Assembly: GCA_021442155.1 (NCBI GenBank)
Contig: CM038221.1
Location: 28,115,906-28,179,905, forward strand
Direction of reading: 5' to 3'
Origin: Cymbidium sinense
Taxonomy: Eukaryota > Streptophyta > Magnoliopsida > Asparagales > Orchidaceae
DNA length: 64,000 bases
The notes below the pieces were generated by a model. That model was not told the DNA's origin, searched no databases, and worked only from the letters and a program-made list of their open reading frames with translations. Below are positions 9,501 through 21,659 of the stretch, one piece after another; position 1 is the first letter of the stretch; every line of letters begins with the position of its first letter. The translations under genes and the position numbers were made by a program.

Positions 9501-12500
9501 GATAAACCTTGAATTAGAAAAAAATAAGTCGATCCACAAATTTAAAATTTATTACTATAATAAACAACTTAATTATAGTAATAAGATACTTCAAATAATC
9601 ATCGATTATCTTTTAGAGTCTAAAATCATTAGATGCTTAAACAAAAGGTTTCTAGCCTAAACTAAGAAAGAAAGCTTCTACCAAGATAACCCATTTGTGA
9701 AACCTTTATCCAACCACCTCCTAAATCGCTTTAAGGGACCCTCTTAAGACATTAATTTGATTCTAAACTTAAAAAAGTATGTGAGTTGAAGATATCAAAT
9801 CGAGGAAGATTCTAATGAATCCTCAAAATCATCCGATCAATCAAGTAATATTGAAAAGTTCAAAACCTTTTCAAGAATTACAAGATTCTTATCCTCCTTT
9901 TGATATCCAAAAACTTTCTTATCCAAGAAAAATTTGGAAAATATTATTATAAAAAACCCACTCATTTATTATTTAGGAAGATACTCATTTCATAAAATTC
10001 TAAATGGAGATTCTTTATATAAATAAATATAATTTTCAACATCAAATCATTCATACCCTTCATCTAATGCTTATTTCTAGAAATCTGTATCAAGCAAAAT
10101 CTCATATTGCTGTTTAGCCATCATTTTAGATGTTTTAAGGCAGCAGATGGTATAGTCCATGATGAAATACCACATCATTCCATTTAATCACTCTAAAGAA
10201 GGAAATGATTTATTTCATTAGTAGTCGTTACTTGAACATTTTCAACTCTAGGATTTAGATTTAAAAATAAAATGAATTCCAAAATTAGAGAAATAATCTA
10301 AGGAACCAACCATAAAAGAAATGTAATTTTAAAGCCAAAAAATTTATATCAAAGAGATAAACTTGATAAATGTTGAAATAAATTTCGTGATAATTTTCTC
10401 AACAATAATGATCAAAGCCTAAAGAAAAAAAATCACGTCAAAAACGTGACAATTCACGCGACAAAAGATCTGCCCCTCATCTAAAACCAAAGAGACAAGA
10501 GAATAAAATATTACAAATGTGTGGTCATTAAACAGAGCCAAGAAGTTAAATGAACTTCAAGAGGTTAAAACAAATGAAAATTATTTACATCCTATTCGAA
10601 AAGAGAAGAAGAAGAGATATTTCTCATCCTCATCGATAAATGATAAATCTAATCAAGCAATGATAGATTATTATAAAATATAATAAATATGAGTCTCAGA
10701 TATCACCCACGAGCAAAAGGACCAATTAATAATTAGCAAGAAGATAATTCAACTGATAAATTATCGATCTTCTTAATGATAAGAAGAAAGATAAGAAAAT
10801 TTAATTACAAGCCTCATATACTTTATCGGTATTTAAGAAAAAATGATAAAAGTTCATCATTTTCTAATTCATTTAGCGAGCTAAAGATAATTAAAGAAAA
10901 CTAAAATTAGTTCAAGAAATTAAAGTCAAAGAAGAAATGAATGGTCATGGATCGAAATTATCACCCAATTCATTTAAAAATATAGATTAATCAAAGAACC
11001 GGTTTCTTACAAAATATTCAAAAGAAATATAATGTAAATCCATTAAATTAATTATAACAAAGAATTTATTTTACCAAATTTAACCGCTTCTAAATAGGGA
11101 GCGATTTAAATTGTATACAAGAAGGAATAATTCTTATAAATATTTTGAAAAAAATCAATTAAAGAAATGACCTTACAAAGTATAAATTATCATCTGGGTC
11201 AAGATGAGAGATTCAAATGCCTTTTATTTTAGTCAAAATTTGACAATACATTAAGAACTCTTTCTTCTAAAATAATGAATCACTAATTGATGAAGTTTCT
11301 TTTGGGATAAAGAAATCACATTCTTTTATCACCAATCCTAAAAAAATATCATAAATGAATGCTTAATAATAAATCTATGCAAATAAATTATTTACAAGAA
11401 GAAATTGCTATTTTAACTTTTATTCCCAAAATTAAAATTCAAAATTGCCACCAAATTCAAAGAAGTTTGTGACAACCCAATGCTTTTGAAAGACTCATGT
11501 AGTGGATCTCCCATACATTAATAATTTCAATGAACGACATTCTACCAAAGCTCATCAAATAGCACCATGCTTTTATTAAAGAAGAGACTCTTATTGTTAA
11601 AATAATAATCAATCGCCCCTCTCAAGCATTCTATGATATAAAAGGAAAGAGGGAACCTGAATTTTTACAAGTCCGCTAAACAAAGTTTTAAAATATCGGA
11701 TCAATTCAAAGAATACAAATAAAAATATTTTCTGATTTAAAATTTGTATCAATTGATCATAAAATATTTACTTTCACATAAATAATTTTGGTTAAAATGA
11801 ACCTTCTTTTTCAAGATATCAAATGATATATTTAAAGATTATTTTAAATATATTCTTTATATTGATGAACTTTCAAACAATATTAAATCAAATCCAAAAT
11901 ATTTATTAATTAAAATGGATATTTAAAAATAAATTATTTCAAAGAAATAAGATTTATATATATATCAATGCTTTCATCATAATAAGATATTATAAATTTT
12001 AATTATTTGATAAAATGTTTATATATTCATAGTCTATTAAGACAATAAAAATTAAAGAAGTTCAAACCTTGTTTAATATACAAGTTTCAAAATTTTGAAA
12101 TGATGCTGACATTCATTTTAAATGAAGAAAAAGATTCATATTTCAAATAATCTTGAGTATTCCATAAAAAGAATATTTGCATCTTATCAAGAGATTTACT
12201 TAATCAATATTTTCCCTTTAATGTTATAAATACATCATGAACAAGATGTCAAAAAACAAATTTTCCTATTTAAAATCAATTCATTAAAGATAATGAAAAT
12301 TCTATTAAAATTCTTAGGATTATCAACACATGAAGAATGAACCCTAACAATTCTTATTCGAATGTCGTTAAGAAAAGATCAATAAATGACACGATAATTA
12401 TTATCTTTATCATTTTCATATCAAAAATGAAAAAATACCATCAAAAAGATGTCAGACAAAGAATTATTTCTCTAAAGAAATAAAACAATATTAGAATAAT

Positions 12501-13130
12501 CTCTATTAATAAATAATCATTTATTTGAAGATATTTAACCTCATTTGAATTTACTCTTCAGAGAATTATGAAAAAAATATTATCAATAAAAGAGAAGATT
12601 CTCTGAGAATGTTTAAAGAAATGCATACAAAGATTTTCATCAAAGTGAATGATTAACTCATTCCAAGAAAAAAATTTTTTATCCTCCATCAACACAAACG
12701 AAATTAGGTGTTATGTTTTTAATCTCTCTTCCTTTAATGACAAATAGATTCATGATGTTCATAAGAAGGATATCATCAAAGATAAAGATTTATTTTCCAA
12801 ACTATTGAGCAATTAAATTTTCTAATGTTTTCATGAGATGGAAGTCATCAAAACAAAGCTATTAATTAAAAATGATTGTATGAGTCATTTTTTAAGAAAA
12901 GGATAAATATCAAAAGATTCAATCGTTCAAAGATATCGCTAAATGGTGAATAATGATAATAGCTTTATTAAAGTATTCAATTATCGATCTCAAAAAAAAT
13001 TTTTTAAGAAATCCATCAAATATTAGTAATAAATCATATAACTCAAAAATAAGACTAAAATCAAGAGTAATCTATCTATATCCTATCATTTAGGCCGACG
13101 GAATCATAGAAACTTAATTCATAAAAGCAC
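9500..13130 (+). mobile_element. EPRV copy C: heavily eroded coat-to-C-terminal region
   Basis: This is a third viral copy in the same orientation as copy A, with recognisable coat start (9,625-10,020), knuckle (about 10,510-10,530), protease/linker (11,000-11,500), RT with a trace of the active site (near 11,860) and C-terminal region (12,500-12,960). No open frame above 60 codons survives. Compared with copies A and B it is shorter at many places by a few to about 20 bases, so erosion has been mostly by small deletions. Confidence 0.7.
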
Positions 13131-13707
13131 TAGAGAAAATAGAAAAATATATATTCTATGAAATTATTTTAAATCATAGAATATAATTATTTTCAAAATA
13201 GATTTATATAATGCTTGCTTAAAATCTTTTATTTTATAGATTAAAAAAATTTCTATTAAACAATTATATTTGTTGAAAATTTCTATTAAAATTATATTTT
13301 GCTTACAATTAACAAATTTCTTATAGATAAGCATGTAATAAATGCAAAAATTTCCTTTTTATTTTTTAATTTGGTTTTTTGTCAATTGAGATTTTTTTAT
13401 TTTAATAACAATTATTTTATATCAATCTGAGAGCCATGATTAAATGAAAAAATTAGATTTTTGACATATCATTGAATAAAATTGTATTTATGACTTTATT
13501 TTTATAAATATTATCATGAGCGATAGGTTATAAGTATTCATCATAATGTGGGATAATTCTTTGAGTTTATATTCTGAAATGAAATGTTCAAAGTCTTGTG
13601 AGTCGCTTCTTGAATCAGAATATATTTGTGTTTATACTTAATTTTGTTTTTCCTTATATGGTGATTTGTTTCAAACTCTCCACATCATTTTTTTCCCTTT
13701 TGGTTAA
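13130..13707 (+). promoter_or_regulatory. EPRV promoter/leader remnant with primer-binding-site-like sequence
   Basis: An AT-rich promoter remnant (to about 13,330) is followed by a leader. Near 13,419-13,440 the sequence resembles the tRNA-Met primer-binding site of plant pararetroviruses (a tatca block and gagagccatgat) but with an insertion. The leader end (13,640-13,707) matches the one before the movement-protein ATG at 7132. Confidence 0.45.
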
Positions 13708-13955
13708 ATGGCTTCACTCTTTAAGTGTTAATCTAAGACAAGAATTTATTTTTTAATAAAAGAAATTAAAATTTCAAAAGAAATAGATGAATTTTCATAG
13801 ATCATCAATTTAAGTATCTTTATATTATTTAAATAATAAAGATTTAAAGAAGATAAATTTAAAAATAAATTTTATTTAAATAATTTATATGCCTTCATAA
13901 ATAGATTGAGATTCTTTATTACTAAAATAAGATTTAACTTTATTTTAAAGGTTTG
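13708..13955 (+). pseudogene. EPRV movement-protein start, plus strand (broken)
   Basis: The ATG at 13,708 lies in the same context (tggttaaatggcttc) as the one at 7132. The coding sequence degenerates at once and then meets the opposing minus-strand copy near 13,955, so two movement-protein starts face each other. Confidence 0.5.
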
Positions 13956-14200
13956 AATGCTATCTATCATCCCTATATGAATATATTTAAAGTAATATAT
14001 TTATGCATCTTCAAACGTTAGTGATAAATGATTTTATCCATTTGAAGAATGTTTGTTCAAATAAATCAAGATTTTCCTTAAAATAAAAGTTTCAAATTGA
14101 TAAATGATAGTATCAATTTTGAGGAGATACCATCTATTTGGTCTTCTTCATTCAAGAACTCTATTCGTAGTTTCTGAAGTATTATACTGAAGTGAGCCAT
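13956..14200 (-). pseudogene. EPRV movement-protein start, minus strand (broken)
   Basis: This is the reverse complement of about 7,132-7,440. The ATG is at 14,200-14,198. The block read towards lower coordinates reaches the HIGM-type region before it ends against the plus-strand copy. This is the 3'-most piece of the right arm. Confidence 0.55.
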
Positions 14201-14850
14201 TTTAACCAAAAGGAGAAAAGGGAGAGAAAGATGATGCAGAGTAAACAAATCACCAATGATAAAACAAACTAAGTATAAACCTCCATGAGAGAATTATCTT
14301 CCTAAAACAAGAAACAGACTTATAACTTTCAAGCCTCACGCAATGTGGATTTATACCATTTTATCGAAGACAATATAAACCTCTATAGAATTATCGACAA
14401 TAAATGACTTATAACCCTATCAAGATCACAATAATGAATGATCATTTCATTTTAAGATAATAAAGTCATGAGAAATGAACAAAGTACCGGTTTATTCAAG
14501 ACAACAAAAAAATCTCTAACATCCTTCCCTGTGAATTTACCATCATGGCTCGATAACTTACACCGTGATATATAAACAATGACTTATTTATTAAAACTAA
14601 AAAAGTACTTATGATAGAAGTATGAAGGTGAAGAATTACAAGAGGAGAAAAGAGAAGAAGAAGAAAACACATAATTTATTATAGCATACCTATATGTGAG
14701 GTGGAGGCAGAGACTTTGCTTAAGCAAAGATATTATAATTAAGAAACTTTAGAAGCAAAGTTATAATTATTTAATAGAAACTTTACGTGTAAGCAAAGCT
14801 ACTATTATAAAATAAAAAGATACTTTGCTAAGCACATATTATAAGATGGC
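14201..14850 (-). promoter_or_regulatory. EPRV leader, primer-binding-site-like sequence and promoter, minus strand
   Basis: Reading down from 14,850: the TATA-like ttataaaata run near 14,805-14,815 between AAGCAAAG-type words, then about 250 bp of variable leader. A sequence at 14,541-14,560 (taagttatcgagccatgatg on the minus strand) is close to the tRNA-Met primer-binding site. The leader end before the movement ATG at 14,200 follows. This order (promoter, PBS, leader, MP) is the expected one after a coat-to-C-terminal unit, so the right arm keeps a head-to-tail viral junction. Confidence 0.5.
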
Positions 14851-15406
14851 TACTTTTGAAAGTAGTAATTATTTCTTTGGTGGTCCCACTTATGAGTTGT
14901 AAAGTAGGTTCCTTCGATGAAGATAAGGCCACTGAAAGTAGCAATTATTTCTCCGGTTGCTTATGAATTTAAGTAGATTCCATGTCGACGCCGTCAAGAC
15001 TCACACCGTCATAGATATGAAGATTAAACACCTGGCGAAGTTGATTTTAGATTTTTTGAGATCCTTATGTTGAATTTCCTCGAGGATAACGCCTTGATGC
15101 TTTGTAGTCTCATCGATAGCTCAAAATGTTTGAGGATCTAATTCAAGCTTTAATAATGGCTTTAATGCTTGAGCTTATCCTGGTTGATTGAATTCCACCA
15201 TTTTAGTAAAATTATCTTTGGACCAACTGAAGGGTCCCCTATAACGTTTCCACCCAAATCCATGGATTTGGCACCGTGAAGAAATGAGCAAGATTCTATC
15301 CTCAATCATTTTTTTTGGGATTAATAGCCCTCATTTTGGGGCCCATCCATCATCAAAGACTGACGGATCTAGAAGAATATTTAATTCGCCCAAAATAGTT
15401 CCACCA

Positions 15407-15992
15407 TCAAGAACCATGCGAAGTTGTTGATGATATCTTGTTCATGATGAACATCCATGAATTTCGCTTGTCATTGAGAAGGAAGAAGGCCTTCATCATA
15501 GTTTGCACATAGCACCAATAATTTACGTTTTGTTGTAAATTAGTGGAGGATAAGAATATATTTTTCTTGAAATGGACCCCATTCACTTTGATGAAAGATC
15601 TTTTGTATAACATATTTGCTATACAAATTGTATGGTTCGTGACACGAACATGATTAATCTCAATACACTTTAATTGTATTAAGATTTTTTCATAATTTTC
15701 TCGAGAGAGATTCAAATGGGAAAGGATTGTTTCCCAAATATCTTTCAAATAAGGCCCATGATTATTTAATATAATTTCTAGGATTTTATTTCTTTAGAGA
15801 AATAAACAAAGTTCTTGCAAACATTTTTAATGTGATGCGGTATTTTTTAGAGGGTTCACCCTTTTCAACCAGAAGAGGAAGTACCATAAAGATAAGTTTT
15901 AAATCGATCATGCCAATCGCTGAATTGACGATCTTTTCCATTAGAAGCCACCCACCTCCATGAAAGAAGGACTTCCCTGCTAGAGTGGTCAT
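15407..15992 (-). pseudogene. EPRV copy B: C-terminal region of unknown function
   Basis: Open pieces at 15,992-15,786 and 15,748-15,407 correspond to 5,350-6,000 of copy A. This is the best-preserved version of the region after RNase H. Function not recognised. Confidence 0.55.
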
Positions 15993-16486
15993 TCTTCCAT
16001 GGGTGATCCACCGATCCCTCGCAAGAATTCATGGGTTAGAAAATCAGGAAGAGAATTTTCATTACCTTTAATGAATTCGATGTTGAAGTTGAAAACAAAA
16101 AACTGTGATTGCCACGATGCAAAAATTTATTTTGAAACTAAATTTTTGACATCTTGTTCAATGATGTATTTGACCGAAATGTCAATAATGAAGGAGAAAA
16201 TGTTGATTAAGTAAATCATCTTGAAATTTTGAGATGCACTTAATCACGTAAAGCATTTCTTTTGATAATGGAATACTTTTCGAGTAGATTCCATTTATTT
16301 AAAACAAAGTAACTAATTCTTCTTTAGAATTCTTTCGCTTTTTAAGATACCTCCATAGCCTTATCAGAGGTTTTCCAACAATTTTGAAACTAGTGGTCCG
16401 CAAGATTAAGACAGGGAAGGTTTTGAACCCTTTTTTTTTTGTGCAGCCATGGTATGAGTATCACCATGGTGGGGATTCTTTTAATC

Positions 16487-17547
16487 TCAAAGAGTCGATC
16501 TTGGCAAGATTTTGATAAAATCACCTACATAATTGAGAGCTCCTAAGAACCACAGAATGGTTTTATCTAAAATGATATCAAAATTTATTAGCAAATTCAA
16601 TTCTATTAATTGGTATAATAGAAGCATTGATATATTATGGCCTAAAAATCTTATTTCATTGAAATAATTTGATTTTTCAAAATAACTAATCCATTTTTTA
16701 AAATTAACCATTTAAATGTTTTTAGATGGTTAAAGTGTTCAGTGTTCATCAATATTGTTTGAGAACACCAGAACATCATCAATATAGACTAAAATATATT
16801 TAAAATAATCTTTAAATATATTATTCATGATATGCTAAAATTCAGAAGGTGCATTTTTTAAACCAAAGGGCATTACATTCCATTCGTAATGTCCAAAGGG
16901 CACCGTAAAATGCTTTTATAGATCCATTCTTCATCCGATCCGCCATATATCCGATTTTAAATCAAATTTGGAAAATATTTTTGCATTATGCAATCTATTT
17001 AATAAATCCCTTTTATTAGAATTGATATCTGATCCATTTTAAAACTTTGTTTAATTTTGTAATTAATTACAAGTCGTCCTTCCTCTTTCCTTTCAATTCA
17101 TAACATAGAATGCGTACCAAGGGAGTAGGATTGCCAATTATTCTTTCTTTAATAAATCGAATCTCTTCTTTGCATAAAAAAGTAGTGCTCATTCACAAGG
17201 ATGAAGTTTTAGTGGAATGTCCCGCTCATTGAAATTATCAATGTATGAGATCCACTACATGAGTCTTTCTTTCCCAAGTATAATTGTCACCACAAACTTC
17301 CTTTGGAATTTCCAATTTTTGAATTTTTTTCTTTTAATTTGGGAAGAAATTTATTGTTAAAAGTTAAACTAGCAATTTCTTCTTGTAAATAATTTATATG
17401 CATAGACTTATTATTAAGCCTATTCATTTCATTTATGATAATTTCTTTAGATTGGATAAATAATGTGATTTCTTTATCCCAAAGAAAACATAATTCCAAG
17501 ATCATCAATTCTAGTGATAGCATTATTTTAAGAAGAAAAGGACCCAA
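16487..17547 (-). pseudogene. EPRV copy B: protease-RT linker and reverse transcriptase
   Basis: The linker frame (17,547-17,287) has DLCFLWDK-like and Asn/Lys/Leu-rich segments also seen in copy A. The RT follows with YIDD codons at 16,786-16,775 and an FLGALNYVGDF block near 16,530-16,560. Between them the frame is interrupted several times. Confidence 0.7.
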
Positions 17548-18383
17548 AATAATGTGTCAGTCAAATTTTGACTAAAATAAAAGGCATTTGAATACAAATA
17601 TCATCTTGACACATACCAATGATGATAATTTATACTTAATTTGGACTCACCGCTTTGCCTTTAACCGGCTAATTTTTTTTTTCAAAATATTTAGAAGGAA
17701 TTATTCCTTCTTGTATACAATTTAAATCGCACTATCAACTAGAAGTTAAATTTGGTAAAATAAATTTTATTTATTTATAATTAATTTAATGGAAATATAC
17801 CATTTCGGTATATTGCCTTTGAATATTTTGTAAGAAACCCGGTTCTTGATTAGAATCGCTTTATATTTTCAAATGAATTGGTCTTTTAATTTCAAGATCC
17901 ATACGACCATTCATTTGCTTTCGCCTTTTAATTTGTCGAACTTCTAATTTTAGTTTCTTTAATTCAGCTTTTAGCTCGCTAAAGAAGTCAATTAGAAGAT
18001 GATGAACTTGCTCGCATTTTTCTTAAATACTTGATAAGGAGTATATAGAGGCTTGTAATTAAATTTTTCTTTTATCTTTCTTCTTATCATTAAGAAGATC
18101 GATAATTTTATCACTGAAGTTGAATCATCTTCAACTTGTGCTAAAAGTTTAATTAATTGGTCCTTTTGCTCGGGTGAGTATACGCACTGTCATATTTATT
18201 ATATTTTTATAATAATCTATCTCATGATGGATTTGCAAAGTTTAGATTTATCGATTTATCGATGAGGATGAAGATGAAATATGTTCTTTCTTCTTCTCGA
18301 TTCTTTCGTAATCGAGGATGTAAGTAGAATTTTCATTTGTTTTAACCCTTCAATCAAGTTCATTTAACTTCTTCTTGACGCAT

Positions 18384-18809
18384 CTATGTAATGACTAGAC
18401 GGCCACATTTGTAACATTTTATTTCTCTTGTCTCTTTGGTTTTAGAACCGTGAGAGTGAGTGTGCGTGAATTTATCACATTTTATGACGTGATTTTTCAC
18501 GCTTAGGAAAAATAGTCTTCGTGTTTTTTCCTTATGTTTGAAGATAAAGGACGCACCGGTGATCAATGAATTGTTCTCACTGCTCTTGACGCTCAAGTAG
18601 ACGTTCTCTTTTCATTTGATCTTTAATTTAAGATCGATATAAAAGCTTTTAATACATGCAGAAATAAGGTTTCCATATGTAAGAGTTTCATATGGTATGG
18701 TTCCATCGTATAGATGAAGAGAAACCTTAACCTTTTCAGCAAATAGATTGGGAAGGCCTTCAATGAATTTTTGCTTCCAATGAAGGCTATTTGCATCATA
18801 AAGTGTCAT
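18384..18809 (-). pseudogene. EPRV copy B: coat-protein body, basic domain and zinc knuckle
   Basis: Two frames (18,809-18,612 and 18,596-18,384) continue the capsid region. The first contains HWKQKFIEGLPNLF, a conserved-looking capsid block. The second is basic and ends in the CYKCG start of a CCHC knuckle, with later ligands shifted out of frame. Confidence 0.65.
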
Positions 18810-19214
18810 GACGCGTACTAGAAATATATCCTTGTACCATCAAAATGGGTTAAGGATGGACATCTTAATTTTGAGTAAGGAGAGTTTTTCTCCTTGATCT
18901 CCAATGGATCCAAAGAAAATGATCTATAATTGTTTGAAGATTATACAAATTTTCATTAGTTTTTGCTGTTTTGGAAGATCCTTAAGATTAAGTCAATTCT
19001 CGCCAGATCCTTCCTTGAGGAACAAAGGAATTATCCCACCATCCTTCAGAGTTCCGAGAATCCTAAAATGATGGCTCGAGCAATATGGATTTTGATTGAT
19101 GCCTTGATCAATAACAAACATAAGTATTCGATGAAGGGTATGAATGATTTGATGTTCTAAAGTCCATCAATATTCCATTCATATGTTAATCTCCACTATA
19201 GAATTTGAAATGTA

Positions 19215-19583
19215 TCACCTCAAATAATAAATCGTGAGGAGTGGGTTTTTTATAATATTTTCCAAATTTTTCTTGATAAGAAAGTTTTGGATATCAAAAG
19301 AGGATGGATCTTGTAATTTGAAAAATATGAACTTTTCAATATTACTTGATTGATCAAGACGGGTTGAGGATTCATTAGAATCTTCCTCCGATTCACTGAT
19401 ATCTTCAAGAGCTCCTACATACTTTTCACTTAAGTTTAGAATCAAATTCAATGTCTTCGTAAGAGGTCCCAACTTAAGAGCGAGAGGTGGTTGGATAAAA
19501 TGTTTCACAAATGAGCTTATACTAGTATAAGCTTTCTCTAAAGCTTTACTAGTTTCTGGACTAGAAACTTTTTGTTTAAGCAT
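19215..19583 (-). pseudogene. EPRV copy B: start of the coat region, acidic
   Basis: A 122-codon open segment starting at 19,583. Residues about 55-80 are acidic and serine-rich (EDISESEEDSNESS), as at the N-termini of caulimovirid capsid domains. The end (residues about 90-120) is the same block that is broken at 1,960-2,060 in copy A. It begins 10-20 bp inside the junction with the non-viral inverted repeat. Confidence 0.65.
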
Positions 19584-19642
19584 CTGATCGTTACAAGAAG
19601 AAATTATTATTTTAACTTTTTACACATAAGGAAAGACCTACC

Positions 19643-19674
<32 letters not shown>

Positions 19675-20205
19675 AAAATTAATTAGTAATTCAATATTTA
19701 AATATAAGAGGTAAATGCTAGAACTACTTTTTTTCATAAACATAATAGACCTACATTATTATTGTTGGATTCATATGGCCTATGTAACTCTAAATAATTT
19801 CTATTAGGAATGCCCTCTTATAAATCTAAAATTGTGTATTTTATTTAATGAGATGAATAATTTTATAATTTTATATATTTGCCTACCCTAAAAGTATTTC
19901 TTTTATTTAATTAGATGGGGATTTTATAATTTTGTCCATCCTCAAAATAATCCATTACCACTACAAACGGCGAGCTACAAGTTATCCTCGCACTCGGAAA
20001 TTTCCCAAATTGTGTTAATTCCAAATTCATTAAAATGGACATTTTGGGTATTCCAAATCTCCAATACTTATGCTTTAAATTTGGATTACTGACTATAAAA
20101 ATAAAAAAAATAAAAAAATAAAAAATAAAAAATCAAATCCCTACATTTTTATTACTACACTCATAATTCTTGCAACCAAACATCCCCTAAATAAATTATA
20201 GAAAT
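19584..20205 (-). repeat. Right outer inverted repeat (non-viral flank of the EPRV inverted repeat)
   Basis: Reverse complement of 1,097-1,690. A pure (CT)14 tract occupies 19,647-19,674. The MITE-like end (caaccaaacatcccc followed by TAA) lies near 20,173-20,190. Beyond about 20,205 the two flanks differ. On this side the sequence goes straight into intron 8 of the CCD gene. Confidence 0.8.
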
Positions 20206-21659
20206 GATGTTGATTTATTAAGTAGACGAAAAGAGCATTTCTCAAACTAAACACTTACGGGCCGCCATTCATCAGCCTATCTAAGTCCACTGTCAGCGGC
20301 ATATCCAGAATTATGTTGTACCTGAAATGAATAAATAAAATCTCTCACTCACAGAAGTTGACACCTGAATTAGCTCATAGTAAAATTTGCACATTCAAAC
20401 ATTAAATTAAGGGATTTTGACACACACACATACACACATACAGAAAGAAAGAAACAAGCTCACCTCCCTGTTACTCCAATATCATGACAAATAATGCCTC
20501 TCTCAAGCTTGAGGTCAACCTTATGCTTTAGTTCTTTTCCATCAGCTGGAAATAAGCACACACAAGATCAAGAAGCCGCAGAAGATCAACTAATAAGTAA
20601 TTCCAGAAAAATAAAATCAGCTTAGGGAACCTGAGACAATGACGAGAACAAGGAAAGGTTTCTTCCCATCCGCCCCAACAAAAACAAGCTCTCCTCCTGG
20701 CGCTTTCTGGCTCAATATTATCAAGCTCAAATTTTACTAATAAAATTTAGGAAAAAAAAATCATAGCAGAGACTAGCACAGAGCCTACTTATTGCCTTGG
20801 GATGAGCCATGAATGGCCGATCCCACGCTCTGCTGATATCCCAATCGCCGATCGTCTCGAGACTCAATACATCTATCTCCACCGGCATGTGGTTCTCCGC
20901 GATGACAAAGCTCTCCCAGAAATCTCGAAGATATTAGTGTTACTTAAATCCTTCGTCACTTTCCCAAACCTTAGCTGAAACAATTCACCCGATTCGTCAG
21001 GGTCCAGAAAACGAGCGAACATGGTGGTGAGATATTAGAAGGGATACCTGGTTGAGGAGGGAAGAAGCGAGGATGGCGGGGGCATCGCCTTCGACGGCCG
21101 GGAGGAAGGCAGGATGGTTGCGACGGCGCTCGAGTTGAAGCGTTTTGGACTCGACAAAGCGGTTTTTGTAGCATAGTGTCCAGCCACCGCCGCTGCCGTC
21201 GGTGGCCCTGGAGAAGGAGAGGGCATGCCCTCTCCCTTCACCCATACCCAACTGGAGAGGCCGAGCACAGAGGAGGTAGACTGCAGAGCGCCGAACAGCG
21301 GGTTCATCCTGAGCTAGCATTAAAAAATATAGGAGCATTTACGTACACAGCAAAAAATTCTTATATATTTACATACCCAATACTCAAAAATTCTTATATA
21401 TATTTATATTTATTAATAGAAATAATATTTTTCTGAACTTTTTGAAATAAAATTCATTTTTGAAGTAAAAATACTATATTTATAAATATTAAATATTAAA
21501 TATTAAATATATAAATGCATAAAAATTATATATTATGTATATAAATTTTTTTTTAAAATATGTTTTGAAAATAAGAACTTTTTTTAATTTGTATTTAATA
21601 ATTTTACATACCACTAAAACTTTATTGATTTATATATCCAAGTTTTAAAATTTTAAATG

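Larger units (their letters stand above)
14850..19583 (-). mobile_element. Endogenous plant pararetrovirus, copy B, right arm
   Basis: This is a minus-strand mirror of copy A. From 19,583 downward it reads: acidic start of the coat region, coat body, zinc knuckle (18,416-18,380), protease region (about 17,650-17,800), linker (17,547-17,287), RT with YIDD (16,786-16,775), RNase H (around 16,340-16,450) and C-terminal region (15,992-15,407). It has longer open segments than copies A and C but still many frameshifts. Not functional as read. Confidence 0.85.

Noticed and set aside
9469..9660. 63-codon frame as a separate gene
   Set aside because: It is the movement-to-coat junction of EPRV copy C.
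18963..19160. 65-codon plus-strand frame
   Set aside because: Antisense of the coat region of copy B.
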